A model generated the notes under the pieces. It was given only the letters and a program-made list of their open reading frames with translations. It was not told the origin of the DNA and did no database searches. A stretch of DNA of 64,000 bases, taken from contig NZ_FNRL01000006.1 of the NCBI RefSeq assembly GCF_900107795.1, positions 229,418-293,417 of the forward strand, in the 5' to 3' direction. Shown here piece after piece: positions 17,801 through 25,725 of this stretch. This DNA is from Chitinophaga terrae (ex Kim and Jung 2007). GTDB lineage: Bacteria; Bacteroidota; Bacteroidia; Chitinophagales; Chitinophagaceae. The translations under genes and the position numbers were made by a program. The number at the start of each line of letters is the position of its first letter. Position 1 is the stretch's first letter.

Positions 17801-18230
17801 TGCGGTCGTCGGACACTACGCCCGATACTTCCTGTGAAGGAATCTTTTCATCGGGCATAATGTCTTTCGGCTTGTCTGTATTCCGGAACACCACGATGGT
17901 AGTACCTACAATATTGTACTTCACGGGCAAACCGGAGAAGACGGTTTTCAGGAACGCTTCCAATGGCTGGTTTTTGGCGTTTACCGAAACGGATACAGTA
18001 ACATCTATTTGATCCGGATTGAATATCACGACATAGTTGGACTGTTTCTTTATCTCTGCAAACACCTGTTGCAGCGTTGCTTTTTTGCTGCTATAGGTGA
18101 TCGTTTGCGCTCCTGCCTTTGTAAAAATACCGAGGCAAAAAGCTATCACTAGCATTACGGTCAGCTTTCTAAAAAGCCGGTTCCTGCCTGTCGACCGTTT
18201 GTGAAAACTTGATGCTGGAATCATGTTCAT
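14862..18230 (-). CDS. SusC/RagA TonB-dependent outer-membrane transporter with STN domain
   Basis: 1122 residues. Signal peptide to about residue 42 (GIFTKAGAQ), STN domain (about 43-112, TLQQVFAEIKKQSNYVVIF), carboxypeptidase-like regulatory domain (about 130-215), plug domain with VEVLKDADATAIYGSRAANG and VILITTKKGKPGKTNF, then a beta barrel ending in the aromatic GLSFNF. The STN domain means that substrate binding can be signalled to the FecR anti-sigma factor encoded upstream. It imports a nutrient or peptide with SusD, powered by TonB. Substrate unknown. Confidence 0.95.
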   Translation of the reverse strand: MNMIPASSFHKRSTGRNRLFRKLTVMLVIAFCLGIFTKAGAQTITYSSKKATLQQVFAEIKKQSNYVVIFNPDQIDVTVSVSVNAKNQPLEAFLKTVFSGLPVKYNIVGTTIVVFRNTDKPKDIMPDEKIPSQEVSGVVSDDRSGAPLMAVNVVINGSGKGTQTNEKGFFTLKDVTDNDVVTFSCIGYQKASISVGKLKVLFSVKLQLATSELDQAVVQAYGVTSKRLATGNITRIGSKEIERQPILNPLLALQGQAPGLLITQTSGYANAPVKVEIRGRNSLGTNYMSDPLYVIDGVPMTVLDIPGSYRNGGVSSGYVQGGMSATGGQSPLFSMNPRDIESVEVLKDADATAIYGSRAANGVILITTKKGKPGKTNFSLNLSQGYIDVPHRRNMLNTQEYLQMRREAFKNDGITPNVANAPDLTAWDTTRYTDWQKVLLGTGSQTSVNASLSGGDVHNTFRLSGNYDRQVDVLTKSGSNQRATLGANLNHRSQNQKLSVNLGTMFSYTHVDALNANPSIFLLPPNAPAVYNDKGELNWDEWNASNMGSSFPFGYLLQTNVMETNQFSSNLGISYELLKGLTISTTAGYTNMTGSSNFFIPIASQNPQTNPMGSANFGTTKNTNWIIEPQVAYNRFIAKGDLRVQLGGSLQSTITDGVSNFGLGYSDDNLLSSINNALIQQTTENYARYKYAGVFARINYNWANKYIINLNARRDGSSRFAAGSQFGNFGSVGLAWNASEEPWMKSLLPDWISFVKLRSSYGLTGSDGSIGDYQYLSQWSTKPSNNPLYQYNNLQPLVPIHAVNQQYRWESNKKFEGALSLSFLDDRINLEAVYYQNRSGNQVTGIPTPRYTGFPSVVANWDAVIENAGWEGALRANIIRKQDLIWNVTFNISTNRNKLVSYPGIEYSPYYSTYKVGNSLSAVYLLHYLGVDPQTGLYSFEDHNKDGQVKNNSNVPAGTADDDRYVMVDPNPKYYGGLGTSFTYKGWNLDLFFDFKRQLGQNPYNILPGQFSNLPAEALRDHWQKPGDIASYPGYSTTYGTPIGSSDAAFVNASYLRLRNIALSYSLPDKLLKRMHMSGCRVFANTQNIFTITNFTGIDPEVQDISSVPPSRTITGGLSFNF

Positions 18231-18293
18231 TCTGGTTGATTAAATAATTTGTTAGTATCAGGACAAAGCTCCGCCAATAGCTATACAGCTTTT

Positions 18294-18313
18294 TATCTGA
18301 ACTTGATCAGATA
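18294..18313. promoter_or_regulatory. Inverted repeat upstream of SusC
   Basis: Perfect 7-bp arms TATCTGA and TCAGATA separated by six bases, in the 192-bp gap between the FecR and SusC genes, 64 bp before the SusC start. Possible operator or promoter element; no binding protein is known. Confidence 0.35.
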
Positions 18314-18422
18314 TCTGCGATCAGGTGATTGGAATAGCAGGCGACATCGTTTTACCGGCGCATCATCAGTATTCCGAACAATCAGATGATTAAATATCAG
18401 GTATGGTTCACATGACGGTGTG

Positions 18423-19586
18423 TTAAGGCATAATGATCAGTTTTCTGCCTTCGACCCTATAATGCACTCCCATAGTGCTAAGCACGGTGAGTGCCTGGTT
18501 AAGATCCAGGTCTCTTTTAATTTCCCCGCTGAAAAGAATACCTGGCACGCCTTGTTCATACACTACCTGTACGTCGTACCAGCGTGCTAGCTGTCGCAGT
18601 ACTGCGTCGAGCGGCGTATGTTCAAAGCGGAACAGTCCTTCTTTCCAGGCAACGACCATTTCTGTGTCTGCGCTGGTGGTCACATTCAGCTGATCGTTGC
18701 TGACAACGGCCTGTTGTCCTGGTTTCAGTACGGCGGTTGCGTTGTGATGGAGCATCCTGACGCTTCCCTGCAGTAAAGTGGTGCGTATGCCCGGTTCATC
18801 GGGATATGCGTTCACGTTAAATTCGGTTCCGAGTACTTCTACCGAGGCTTTCCCGTCTATGTTCACCATAAACGGCTGGCTGGCCTGTTGTTTTATATCA
18901 AAGTATACTTCGCCGGTCATTTTCACCTGGCGGTATTTTCCGTTGAAGGCAGTAGGGAAAGTGATGCTGGAAGCTGCATTCAGCCATACGTTGGTGCCAT
19001 CCGGCAGGGTAAGCCTGTATTGGCCTCCTTTCGGCGTGGTGAGGGTATGCAGTTCAGCAGTGTTGGCATTTCCTTTATAGTCCAGTTCTCCTTTATTATT
19101 ATTTACCTGCAGGTCGCCGCTTTTTACGATATCTCCATATGCGCTGTCGAGCCTAATCTGCTGGCCGCTTGCCAGGGTAAGCATGGCATGATTGCCTGGT
19201 TTGGCAGGAGCGGCGATGGTATTGCCCGCCAGTGGCTGCGCTGCCTTCTTATTGCGCATAACCAGCATGGCGGTACCGGCTGCGGTCAGAAGCAGCGCTA
19301 CCGCTGCGGCATATGGAATCCAGCGTCGGCGCATCGGCACTACCGGGGCGGCCGTACTTTCCATTAACCGGTCCAGGATCCGTGCACCGGCGGCAGGCGA
19401 AAGCGCCGGCGGCTCCTCAAAGGAGCGATGATACACTTCTTCCAGTAAAGATTCCAGCTCCGGGCTCTCTGCCGCCGCCGGGTTTTCCTTCAACCATGCA
19501 AACAAAGCTTCGCTTTCGGCATCCGTGATAACGCCGTCCAGAAACTTTTGTAACAGGTCTTTAACCGGAAAATTATTTGGCTCCAT
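18423..19586 (-). CDS. FecR-family anti-sigma factor
   Basis: 387 residues. The N-terminal ~85 residues are the cytoplasmic sigma-binding part, followed by a membrane helix at about 90-110 (WIPYAAAVALLLTAAGTAML). The periplasmic side holds the FecR domain (LTTPKGGQYRLTLPDGTNVW, then VYFDIKQQASQPFMV and VEVLGTEFNVNAY) and a C-terminal DUF4974 domain (FRFEHTPLDAVLRQLARWYDV to the end), an STN-like fold that may contact the SusC STN domain. It lies 62 bp after its sigma factor and 192 bp before its SusC. Confidence 0.93.
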   Translation of the reverse strand: MEPNNFPVKDLLQKFLDGVITDAESEALFAWLKENPAAAESPELESLLEEVYHRSFEEPPALSPAAGARILDRLMESTAAPVVPMRRRWIPYAAAVALLLTAAGTAMLVMRNKKAAQPLAGNTIAAPAKPGNHAMLTLASGQQIRLDSAYGDIVKSGDLQVNNNKGELDYKGNANTAELHTLTTPKGGQYRLTLPDGTNVWLNAASSITFPTAFNGKYRQVKMTGEVYFDIKQQASQPFMVNIDGKASVEVLGTEFNVNAYPDEPGIRTTLLQGSVRMLHHNATAVLKPGQQAVVSNDQLNVTTSADTEMVVAWKEGLFRFEHTPLDAVLRQLARWYDVQVVYEQGVPGILFSGEIKRDLDLNQALTVLSTMGVHYRVEGRKLIIMP

Positions 19587-19648
19587 AACTATAAGACTAA
19601 CGAGTAAAAGAAATGGGTGGATCGGATGTAAAAAAATTATGAAATTTT

Positions 19649-20224
19649 TTATTTCAGGGATACCAGCAGTACCAGCAACGAAATACTGCCGTTTTCCAGC
19701 AGGTAGTCGCGGATGGATTTTACGGCCAGCGACAGGTGTTGTTTAAAGGTATTACGGGAGATGTTCATCAAAGCGGCTGCTTCTTCATAACTCTTACCCT
19801 GCTGACGGCAAAGGATAAATGCCTCCCGGCGCTGTGGCGGCAGGCTGTCGATGGCTTTCTGCAGTAATTGTTCGTATTGCCTGCTCTCTACCTCGTTCAT
19901 GAGCGAATGATCGTTGAGGCCCAGCGAGAGCCGGTGCATGATCTCATCCCGGATGGTATCGTACAGGGCGATGCGGTTTAATTGAGTAAGGGCGGTATTG
20001 CGGGCAAGACGGTAGAGGTATGCATCAAACGACTTCTTTATATCCAGCTGTTCTCTTATCTCCCATATTTTAAGAAATACATCATGCACCAGGTCTTCCG
20101 TTTGCGCCGGGTTCCTGGTGAACTTAAGCAGATAATTATATATACCATTATGATATTGCTGGTATATAGCTGTAAATGCCTCCCGGCTGCCGAGGGCTAA
20201 TTGTTGCAGTAAAACCTCATTCAT
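19649..20224 (-). CDS. ECF sigma-70 factor
   Basis: 191 residues from the ATG at 20224 (MNEVLLQQLALGSREAF); a start at 20260 is possible but gives an atypical extension. Region 2 is seen in FTAIYQQYHNGIYNYLLKF, TEDLVHDVFLKIW and DAYLYRLARNTALTQL; region 4 in LPPQRREAFILCRQQGKSYE with EEAAALMNISRNTFKQHL as HTH. A C-terminal hydrophobic tail (ISLLVLLVSLK) is typical of this Bacteroidota group. It should direct the adjacent FecR/SusCD operon and is divergent from a second ECF gene. Confidence 0.9.
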   Translation of the reverse strand: MNEVLLQQLALGSREAFTAIYQQYHNGIYNYLLKFTRNPAQTEDLVHDVFLKIWEIREQLDIKKSFDAYLYRLARNTALTQLNRIALYDTIRDEIMHRLSLGLNDHSLMNEVESRQYEQLLQKAIDSLPPQRREAFILCRQQGKSYEEAAALMNISRNTFKQHLSLAVKSIRDYLLENGSISLLVLLVSLK

Positions 20225-20448
20225 CAGTTTAGTTCCATCAGCTCCCATCTCCTGATGCAACGGTAAATTTAATACTTATTGTTTAATATAACAGGGAGGG
20301 GAATACCATTCAGTAAAGCCTGGTTATGTTTGATATTTAACATACATGAAAAGAATTATATAAAGCGAGGGCGGTGATTTTTTTTGGAAATGGGTGTTTG
20401 ACCGGCTTTTTATTTTATTTTTGAAGCGGGGCATTAAATTATCTGAAA
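20225..20448. promoter_or_regulatory. Divergent promoter region between two ECF sigma genes
   Basis: AT-rich intergenic stretch. For the plus strand a TATTTTTG box (20416-20423) fits the Bacteroidota TAnnTTTG element, with TTTG at 20397-20400, a spacing of 15 that is a little short. No clear minus-strand box was found. Confidence 0.4.
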
Positions 20449-20991
20449 TTGAGGGAGATCACAACAAACGATAACGAAAGGCGGCTGTTAGAGTTATTTA
20501 CAGCCTATTTCCGTACGTACGAGAATCCTCTCTATTACTTCGCACTTAAAACCGTTCAATCGGAACTCCTTGCCCGCGATATTATCCAGGAAGTATTTAT
20601 CAAGCTTTGGTCGATCCGCGAACAATTCGGCAATATCCATAATATGGAGGATTACCTCTATCGCATGGTACGCAACAAAGTGATGGATGTTTTACGGCAG
20701 TTAGCGAACGACCAGCGTTTGAGGGCCGATTATTTTGAAGGCCATACCTGGGAAGAAAGCCCCATATACGACACCATTTCCGCCAAAGAATACGAGATCG
20801 CGCTTGCGGAAGCTATCAGCAAACTGCCACCCCAACGCCGCCTTATCTACCAGCTTAGCCAGGTTGAAGGCCGCTCCCGCAACGAGATCGCCAGGGAACT
20901 GGATATCTCCCCTTCTACTGTTAAAAACCAGCTGACTGCCGCCCTGAACTTTTTACGCAAAGTGGTAGCGGGGCAGATAAAATTTTTCTGA
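20449..20991 (+). CDS. ECF sigma-70 factor
   Basis: 180 residues using a TTG start at 20449; no ATG is available before the conserved region, so the start is tentative. Region 2: LLELFTAYFRTYENPLYYFA, ARDIIQEVFIKLWSIREQF, MEDYLYRMVRNKVMDVL. Region 4: LPPQRRLIYQLSQVEGRSRN and NEIARELDISPSTVKNQL (HTH). It begins the plus-strand sigma/FecR/SusC/SusD unit and should activate it when released by the FecR protein encoded 80 bp downstream. Only moderately similar to the divergent ECF gene at 19.6-20.2 kb, so each probably has its own circuit. Confidence 0.87.
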   Translation: MREITTNDNERRLLELFTAYFRTYENPLYYFALKTVQSELLARDIIQEVFIKLWSIREQFGNIHNMEDYLYRMVRNKVMDVLRQLANDQRLRADYFEGHTWEESPIYDTISAKEYEIALAEAISKLPPQRRLIYQLSQVEGRSRNEIARELDISPSTVKNQLTAALNFLRKVVAGQIKFF

Positions 20992-21071
20992 TTTTTTTTT
21001 ATCCCGATAGGACATTCCCTCTTTTCATTCGTCATATTACCAGGAACGGCGATCAGCGACTGTTTATCAAT

Positions 21072-22118
21072 ATGGAAAAATTGAACCAGCAACACTTCAG
21101 GAACTTATTTGAGCTATACGTATCAGGGAAATGTACGCCTCAGCAGCGCGACGAATTCTTTGACCTGTATGCCAGGTTCAAAGACGACTCCGCGCTGGAA
21201 GCGCTCCTGGATGAGCTGTACAGCCAGATCCAGCAGGCAAGCGGTTCCGCTTCCTATATCAACTACAAGGGAGAAATTGACCTGGCGGCCGATGTGGAAC
21301 AACCTGCAAAAGTAGTTGCTCCCGGAAAACGCAGGCGAGTATTTGCCTATGGCGCCGCAGCCGCAGGGCTGTTGCTGTTGGGCGTAGCGGCATGGATGTT
21401 CAGCCGGCCGGCCCAGGTTCCGGCTATTGCGTATAGCCACCAAGACAGCGCCCAGGTTAAAGTGCTGGCCGCCTACACCACCACCATACAAACAGGCAAC
21501 CACGAAAGAAAAGTAATAGTATTATCAGACAGCACGAGGATCGTCCTGAACGCAGCATCCGAGTTGCGTTACCCAAGCCATTTCAATGGCGATCAGAGAG
21601 AGGTTTACCTGGAAGGAGAAGCCTTCTTCGAGGTATCGCAGGCCGCAGAATGGCCTTTTATCATTCATGCACCCGGTAATATCAAAACCACTGTGCTGGG
21701 TACTTCGTTTAATATAAAAGCCTATGCGGGACGGCGACAGGCCGTAGTTTCTGTTGTAAGCGGCAAGGTAAAGATCAGCTCCGGCAAAAAAGACCTTTCT
21801 ACCTTGCAGAAAGGAGAAGAACTACGCCTGGTAGTGCCGACAGGCGAAATATCTAAACGCCGCAATATAGACAACGCTAATATTCTTGCCTGGCAATCCG
21901 GCGATATCGTATTTAATGATGAAACGCTTGCAGATATATTGAAAGATCTTCAGATCTACTATGGCGTCAATATCCAGCTTAAAAATGAGCAATTGGCCAA
22001 CTTGCTCATCACCACCGGGTTTCAGAAGAATACATCTATTGAGAGTGCCCTCGAGAACATCTCTGCACTGGCCAATGCCAGGTATGCCAAAGAGAAAGAA
22101 AATTACGTAGTGTACTAG
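21072..22118 (+). CDS. FecR-family anti-sigma factor
   Basis: 348 residues. Cytoplasmic N-terminus (FRNLFELYVSGKCTPQQRDE), membrane helix near 95-112 (AYGAAAAGLLLLGVAAWMF), FecR domain (IVLNAASELRYPSHFNGDQR, VYLEGEAFFEVSQAAEWPF, TTVLGTSFNIKAY) and C-terminal DUF4974 domain (DIVFNDETLADILKDLQIYY to the end). It holds the upstream ECF factor until the SusC signal arrives. SusC starts 32 bp downstream. Confidence 0.92.
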   Translation: MEKLNQQHFRNLFELYVSGKCTPQQRDEFFDLYARFKDDSALEALLDELYSQIQQASGSASYINYKGEIDLAADVEQPAKVVAPGKRRRVFAYGAAAAGLLLLGVAAWMFSRPAQVPAIAYSHQDSAQVKVLAAYTTTIQTGNHERKVIVLSDSTRIVLNAASELRYPSHFNGDQREVYLEGEAFFEVSQAAEWPFIIHAPGNIKTTVLGTSFNIKAYAGRRQAVVSVVSGKVKISSGKKDLSTLQKGEELRLVVPTGEISKRRNIDNANILAWQSGDIVFNDETLADILKDLQIYYGVNIQLKNEQLANLLITTGFQKNTSIESALENISALANARYAKEKENYVVY

Positions 22119-22150
22119 CTACTTTTTACATCAACCAATTAAAGTACAAA

Positions 22151-25100
22151 ATGACAAGAAAAATTGTTGTAGTGCTAATGGCATTCCTATGCCTGTATCA
22201 AACCACCATTTTTGCCCAGCAAAAAGATCCGAAGGTGAACATCCATCTTGCCAATACCACCGTTAAAGAGGTATTCAGGCAAATGCAGCAACAAACAGGC
22301 AAGTATTTCGGGTACCAGTCCAAAGACCTGGAAGGCTTACCCAGACTACAATTTGATTGTACCAACAAATCATTGGAAGATGCGTTACAACAGTTGCTGG
22401 AAGGCACCGGTCTTACTTTCGACATCAGGGGGAACAACGTGATCGTGAAAAAGATCCCTGGCAACACTCCTGCAAAGCAGGTTGAAAGCGCCGGTAACAA
22501 CGATGCAGCTATTGGAAACAGGACGCTGAAAGGCCGTGTTGTAACAACCAGCCAGGAAGCAGTTCCCGGAGTTTCGGTACTGGGGCTGCAATCGAACAAA
22601 ACAGCCTTTGCAAACGATAACGGCGAATTTGCCATCACCGTACCCGACAACGAAACCATGCTGATCTTTTCCAGCATCGGCTTCGAAAGCAGTAAAGTGA
22701 TGCTTGGCGCCTCCAGGGTTCTGAACGTAGTCATGCAGGAACGTGTGGGCAGCCTGAAACAGGTAGAAGTAGTATCCACCGGTTATGTAAACCTGCCCAA
22801 AGAACGCGCTACCGGCTCCTTCGGTGTGGTAACGGCAAAAGACCTGGAAAAGATCCCGGTTCCGAATGTGATCCACCGACTCGAAGGACAGGTAGCCGGC
22901 GTTCAGCTGAATATCGGCGAATCTGACAACAGCTTCGTATATGGCAACCTAACAGGAAGCGTACAGGGAAACGGCAGTTACGACATCATCGTTCGCGGCG
23001 CTACTACCTTAAATACAGGCGTAAATAAAAAACCCTTACTGGTTATAGACGGTTTTCCATCGGAAATGGATATCCGTACCATCAATCCCGCCGATGTAGC
23101 GCAGATCACCTTCCTCAAAGACGCTGCTGCCGCTTCTATCTGGGGCGCCAGGGCTTCTGCAGGCGTAATAGTGATCACCACCAAAAAAGGGAAGCTCAAC
23201 GACGGCGCGCCAAAGATCTCTTTTTCCGCAGGCGCTGGTTTCAACGGTAAACCCAGGATCAATGCCCTGCCAATGATGAACGCTTCACAAATGATAGACT
23301 ACGAGCAGGAACTGGTTTCAAAAGGCTTTATTACCGACCCCTCCCTGTTGCCAGGCTATAACCAGAGACCTGTCAGCACCGTAGTTGACTGGATCTTTAA
23401 AACTAAACGCGGCGAGGTTACCCAGGCGCAGCAAGACAGCATGTTCAATATCCTCCGGGGCCGCGACAGCCGCAGCCAGGTGCAGGATTACCTGTTACGC
23501 GCCGCGTCTACACAACACTACGACCTTAATATAAACGGCGGCACTACCAATCATACTTATTTTATTTCCGGCGCCTATGATAAGGAAAACACCAGCAGCA
23601 AAGGAACAGGCGGCGAACGTATGACCCTCTCCGTTAACCAGGATTTTAAATTCTTCAAAAACATCACTTTCAGCGCCAACCTCCGTGGAAGCTGGTTCAG
23701 GTTCACTCAAAACGCGCTGGGAATAGGCGTATATGCAAGATCCGCCACTCCGCTCATGCCCTACGACCAGTTAGTAGATGATAACGGCAACTCAGTTTCC
23801 TACGCCAGGGCGTATTACAGCGGCCGGCTCAGTTCTCTCGAAGCCAAAGGCTACCTCCCATGGGGTTATAACTATATTGATGAATTAAACGATGCAGATA
23901 ATACTGTTGCAGAAAGTAATTATGCCGCCAACCTCGGACTGAATATTCCTATTACCAACGGCCTTTCACTGAACGGGCAATATATGGTAGAGCGAGCCAA
24001 CTCCTCTGTCAGAACGTATTATAGCGAAGACACCTACTTCACCCGTAACCTTGTCAACAGCGCCACTTCCATAGGCAACGACGGCAAACTGGTATACGGC
24101 ATTCCAACAGGAGCTATACTGAATACGAATGACGTAACGAAGAATAACTACAGCATCCGCGGACAATTGAACTTCGACAGGAATTTCCTGGGCAAACACC
24201 AGATCAATGCGCTTGCCGGCAGCGAGATCCGCCAAACGATAGATGGAAGCAATACCAACCGGCTGTATGGCTACAATCCTCAATCGCAATATCATAAACC
24301 TGTGGACTACGTGAAGCCCTATACGTCGGTTGACGGATATAGCTATAACATCAGCAACGGCCAGGGTTACTCCAACCAGCGCAGAAGGTTCCTGTCGTAT
24401 TTTGGCAACCTTGCTTATACCTATGATGGGAAATATACCCTTTCAGGAAGTGCGCGGTACGATGATTACAACAACTTCGGTTTAGATAAAAAATACAGGG
24501 CCAGGCCTTTCTGGTCTTCAGGCGTATCGTGGGCTGTTTCCAAAGAGAAATTCCTCCAGGATGCCGGTTGGCTGAACAGCCTGACCCTTCGTACCACTTA
24601 TGGTATCAACGGGAATATCAGCCTGTCGGCATTGCCTTATGACCAGATCTCGCTGGTTGCCAGCGATTACCGCTACCCATATGACCCTTATGCCATTATC
24701 CTCTTCCCTTCCAACCCTGCGTTGCGATGGGAAGAAACAGCAGTATACAATGCGGGCATTGATTTCAGTATGTTAAATAACCGTTTAAGCGGTAGCCTGG
24801 AATATTATTTCAAAAAAGGGAAAGACCTCTTTGCCACTTTTCCTATAGACAACACCGTAGGTTTCGACAATATCACGCGCAACACAGCTACCCTCAACGG
24901 TAAAGGCGTAGACATTGCCATCAACGGGGTAATTATGAAGAAGAAAGACTTCGAATGGAGCGGCAGGTTCCTCTTCTCTTACAACACCAACAAAGTAACA
25001 GACGCCCGCTATAACATTACCAGCTCCCTGTTGCAATCCGGCGGTGTTGGCGGCCCGATCGAAGGCTACCCCAGCGACTATGTTTTTGCCTTCCGTTATG

Positions 25101-25714
25101 CAGGACTGGATAAAAACGGTTCGCCGCGTGTGCTTTCAGCGAAAGGCGATACCCTGGGCATTTACCAGCAACTGGGGTCGGTAGACGACCTGAAATACAT
25201 GGGACGCCTGGCCCCTCCTTTCTTTGGCAGCCTTACCCAAACTTTCCGCTATAAAGGCCTTACGCTCTTTGTGATGGCCACTTATAAAATGGGTAATGTA
25301 TTCTTCCGTCCTGTACCGTCAGAATATCCCGGTCGTTATGGCCTGGTGAACTACGAAACCAGCAGCCTGATTGCAGACCGCTGGAGGAAACCGGGAGACG
25401 AGGCCTTTACCAACGTGCCGGGATTGCAGGGCAACAGTGGTACCGCGCAGGCCAGGTACACGAATGCAGATTTCAATATATTGCCCGGCGATCATATCCG
25501 CTTGCGTGAAGTAAGTTTAACCTATGATGTGCCTGTGAAAATATTCCAGCGGTTGCCGATCCGTGGTATATCCATCAGCGGAGCCGCCCGCAACCTGGGA
25601 ATGATATGGGTGAAGAACGACCTGGGAATTGACCCGGATTTTCCGCCTGCTACAAGGAACCTGAAATTGCCGCCATCAGCATCTTACAATTTCTCCCTGA
25701 ATGTCAATTTCTAA
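22151..25714 (+). CDS. SusC/RagA TonB-dependent outer-membrane transporter with STN domain
   Basis: 1187 residues. Signal peptide MTRKIVVVLMAFLCLYQTTIFAQ, STN domain (about 28-98, TTVKEVFRQMQQQTGKYFGY), carboxypeptidase-like domain (about 125-198, LKGRVVTTSQEAVPGVSVLG), plug with ITFLKDAAAASIWGARASAG and VIVITTKKGKLNDG, and a long beta barrel ending FSLNVNF. The plug motif has WGARASAG where most SusC have YGSRAANG. Works with the next gene (SusD) in TonB-driven uptake; the STN domain allows signalling through FecR. Confidence 0.95.
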   Translation: MTRKIVVVLMAFLCLYQTTIFAQQKDPKVNIHLANTTVKEVFRQMQQQTGKYFGYQSKDLEGLPRLQFDCTNKSLEDALQQLLEGTGLTFDIRGNNVIVKKIPGNTPAKQVESAGNNDAAIGNRTLKGRVVTTSQEAVPGVSVLGLQSNKTAFANDNGEFAITVPDNETMLIFSSIGFESSKVMLGASRVLNVVMQERVGSLKQVEVVSTGYVNLPKERATGSFGVVTAKDLEKIPVPNVIHRLEGQVAGVQLNIGESDNSFVYGNLTGSVQGNGSYDIIVRGATTLNTGVNKKPLLVIDGFPSEMDIRTINPADVAQITFLKDAAAASIWGARASAGVIVITTKKGKLNDGAPKISFSAGAGFNGKPRINALPMMNASQMIDYEQELVSKGFITDPSLLPGYNQRPVSTVVDWIFKTKRGEVTQAQQDSMFNILRGRDSRSQVQDYLLRAASTQHYDLNINGGTTNHTYFISGAYDKENTSSKGTGGERMTLSVNQDFKFFKNITFSANLRGSWFRFTQNALGIGVYARSATPLMPYDQLVDDNGNSVSYARAYYSGRLSSLEAKGYLPWGYNYIDELNDADNTVAESNYAANLGLNIPITNGLSLNGQYMVERANSSVRTYYSEDTYFTRNLVNSATSIGNDGKLVYGIPTGAILNTNDVTKNNYSIRGQLNFDRNFLGKHQINALAGSEIRQTIDGSNTNRLYGYNPQSQYHKPVDYVKPYTSVDGYSYNISNGQGYSNQRRRFLSYFGNLAYTYDGKYTLSGSARYDDYNNFGLDKKYRARPFWSSGVSWAVSKEKFLQDAGWLNSLTLRTTYGINGNISLSALPYDQISLVASDYRYPYDPYAIILFPSNPALRWEETAVYNAGIDFSMLNNRLSGSLEYYFKKGKDLFATFPIDNTVGFDNITRNTATLNGKGVDIAINGVIMKKKDFEWSGRFLFSYNTNKVTDARYNITSSLLQSGGVGGPIEGYPSDYVFAFRYAGLDKNGSPRVLSAKGDTLGIYQQLGSVDDLKYMGRLAPPFFGSLTQTFRYKGLTLFVMATYKMGNVFFRPVPSEYPGRYGLVNYETSSLIADRWRKPGDEAFTNVPGLQGNSGTAQARYTNADFNILPGDHIRLREVSLTYDVPVKIFQRLPIRGISISGAARNLGMIWVKNDLGIDPDFPPATRNLKLPPSASYNFSLNVNF

Positions 25715-25725
25715 AACCTGATCAA

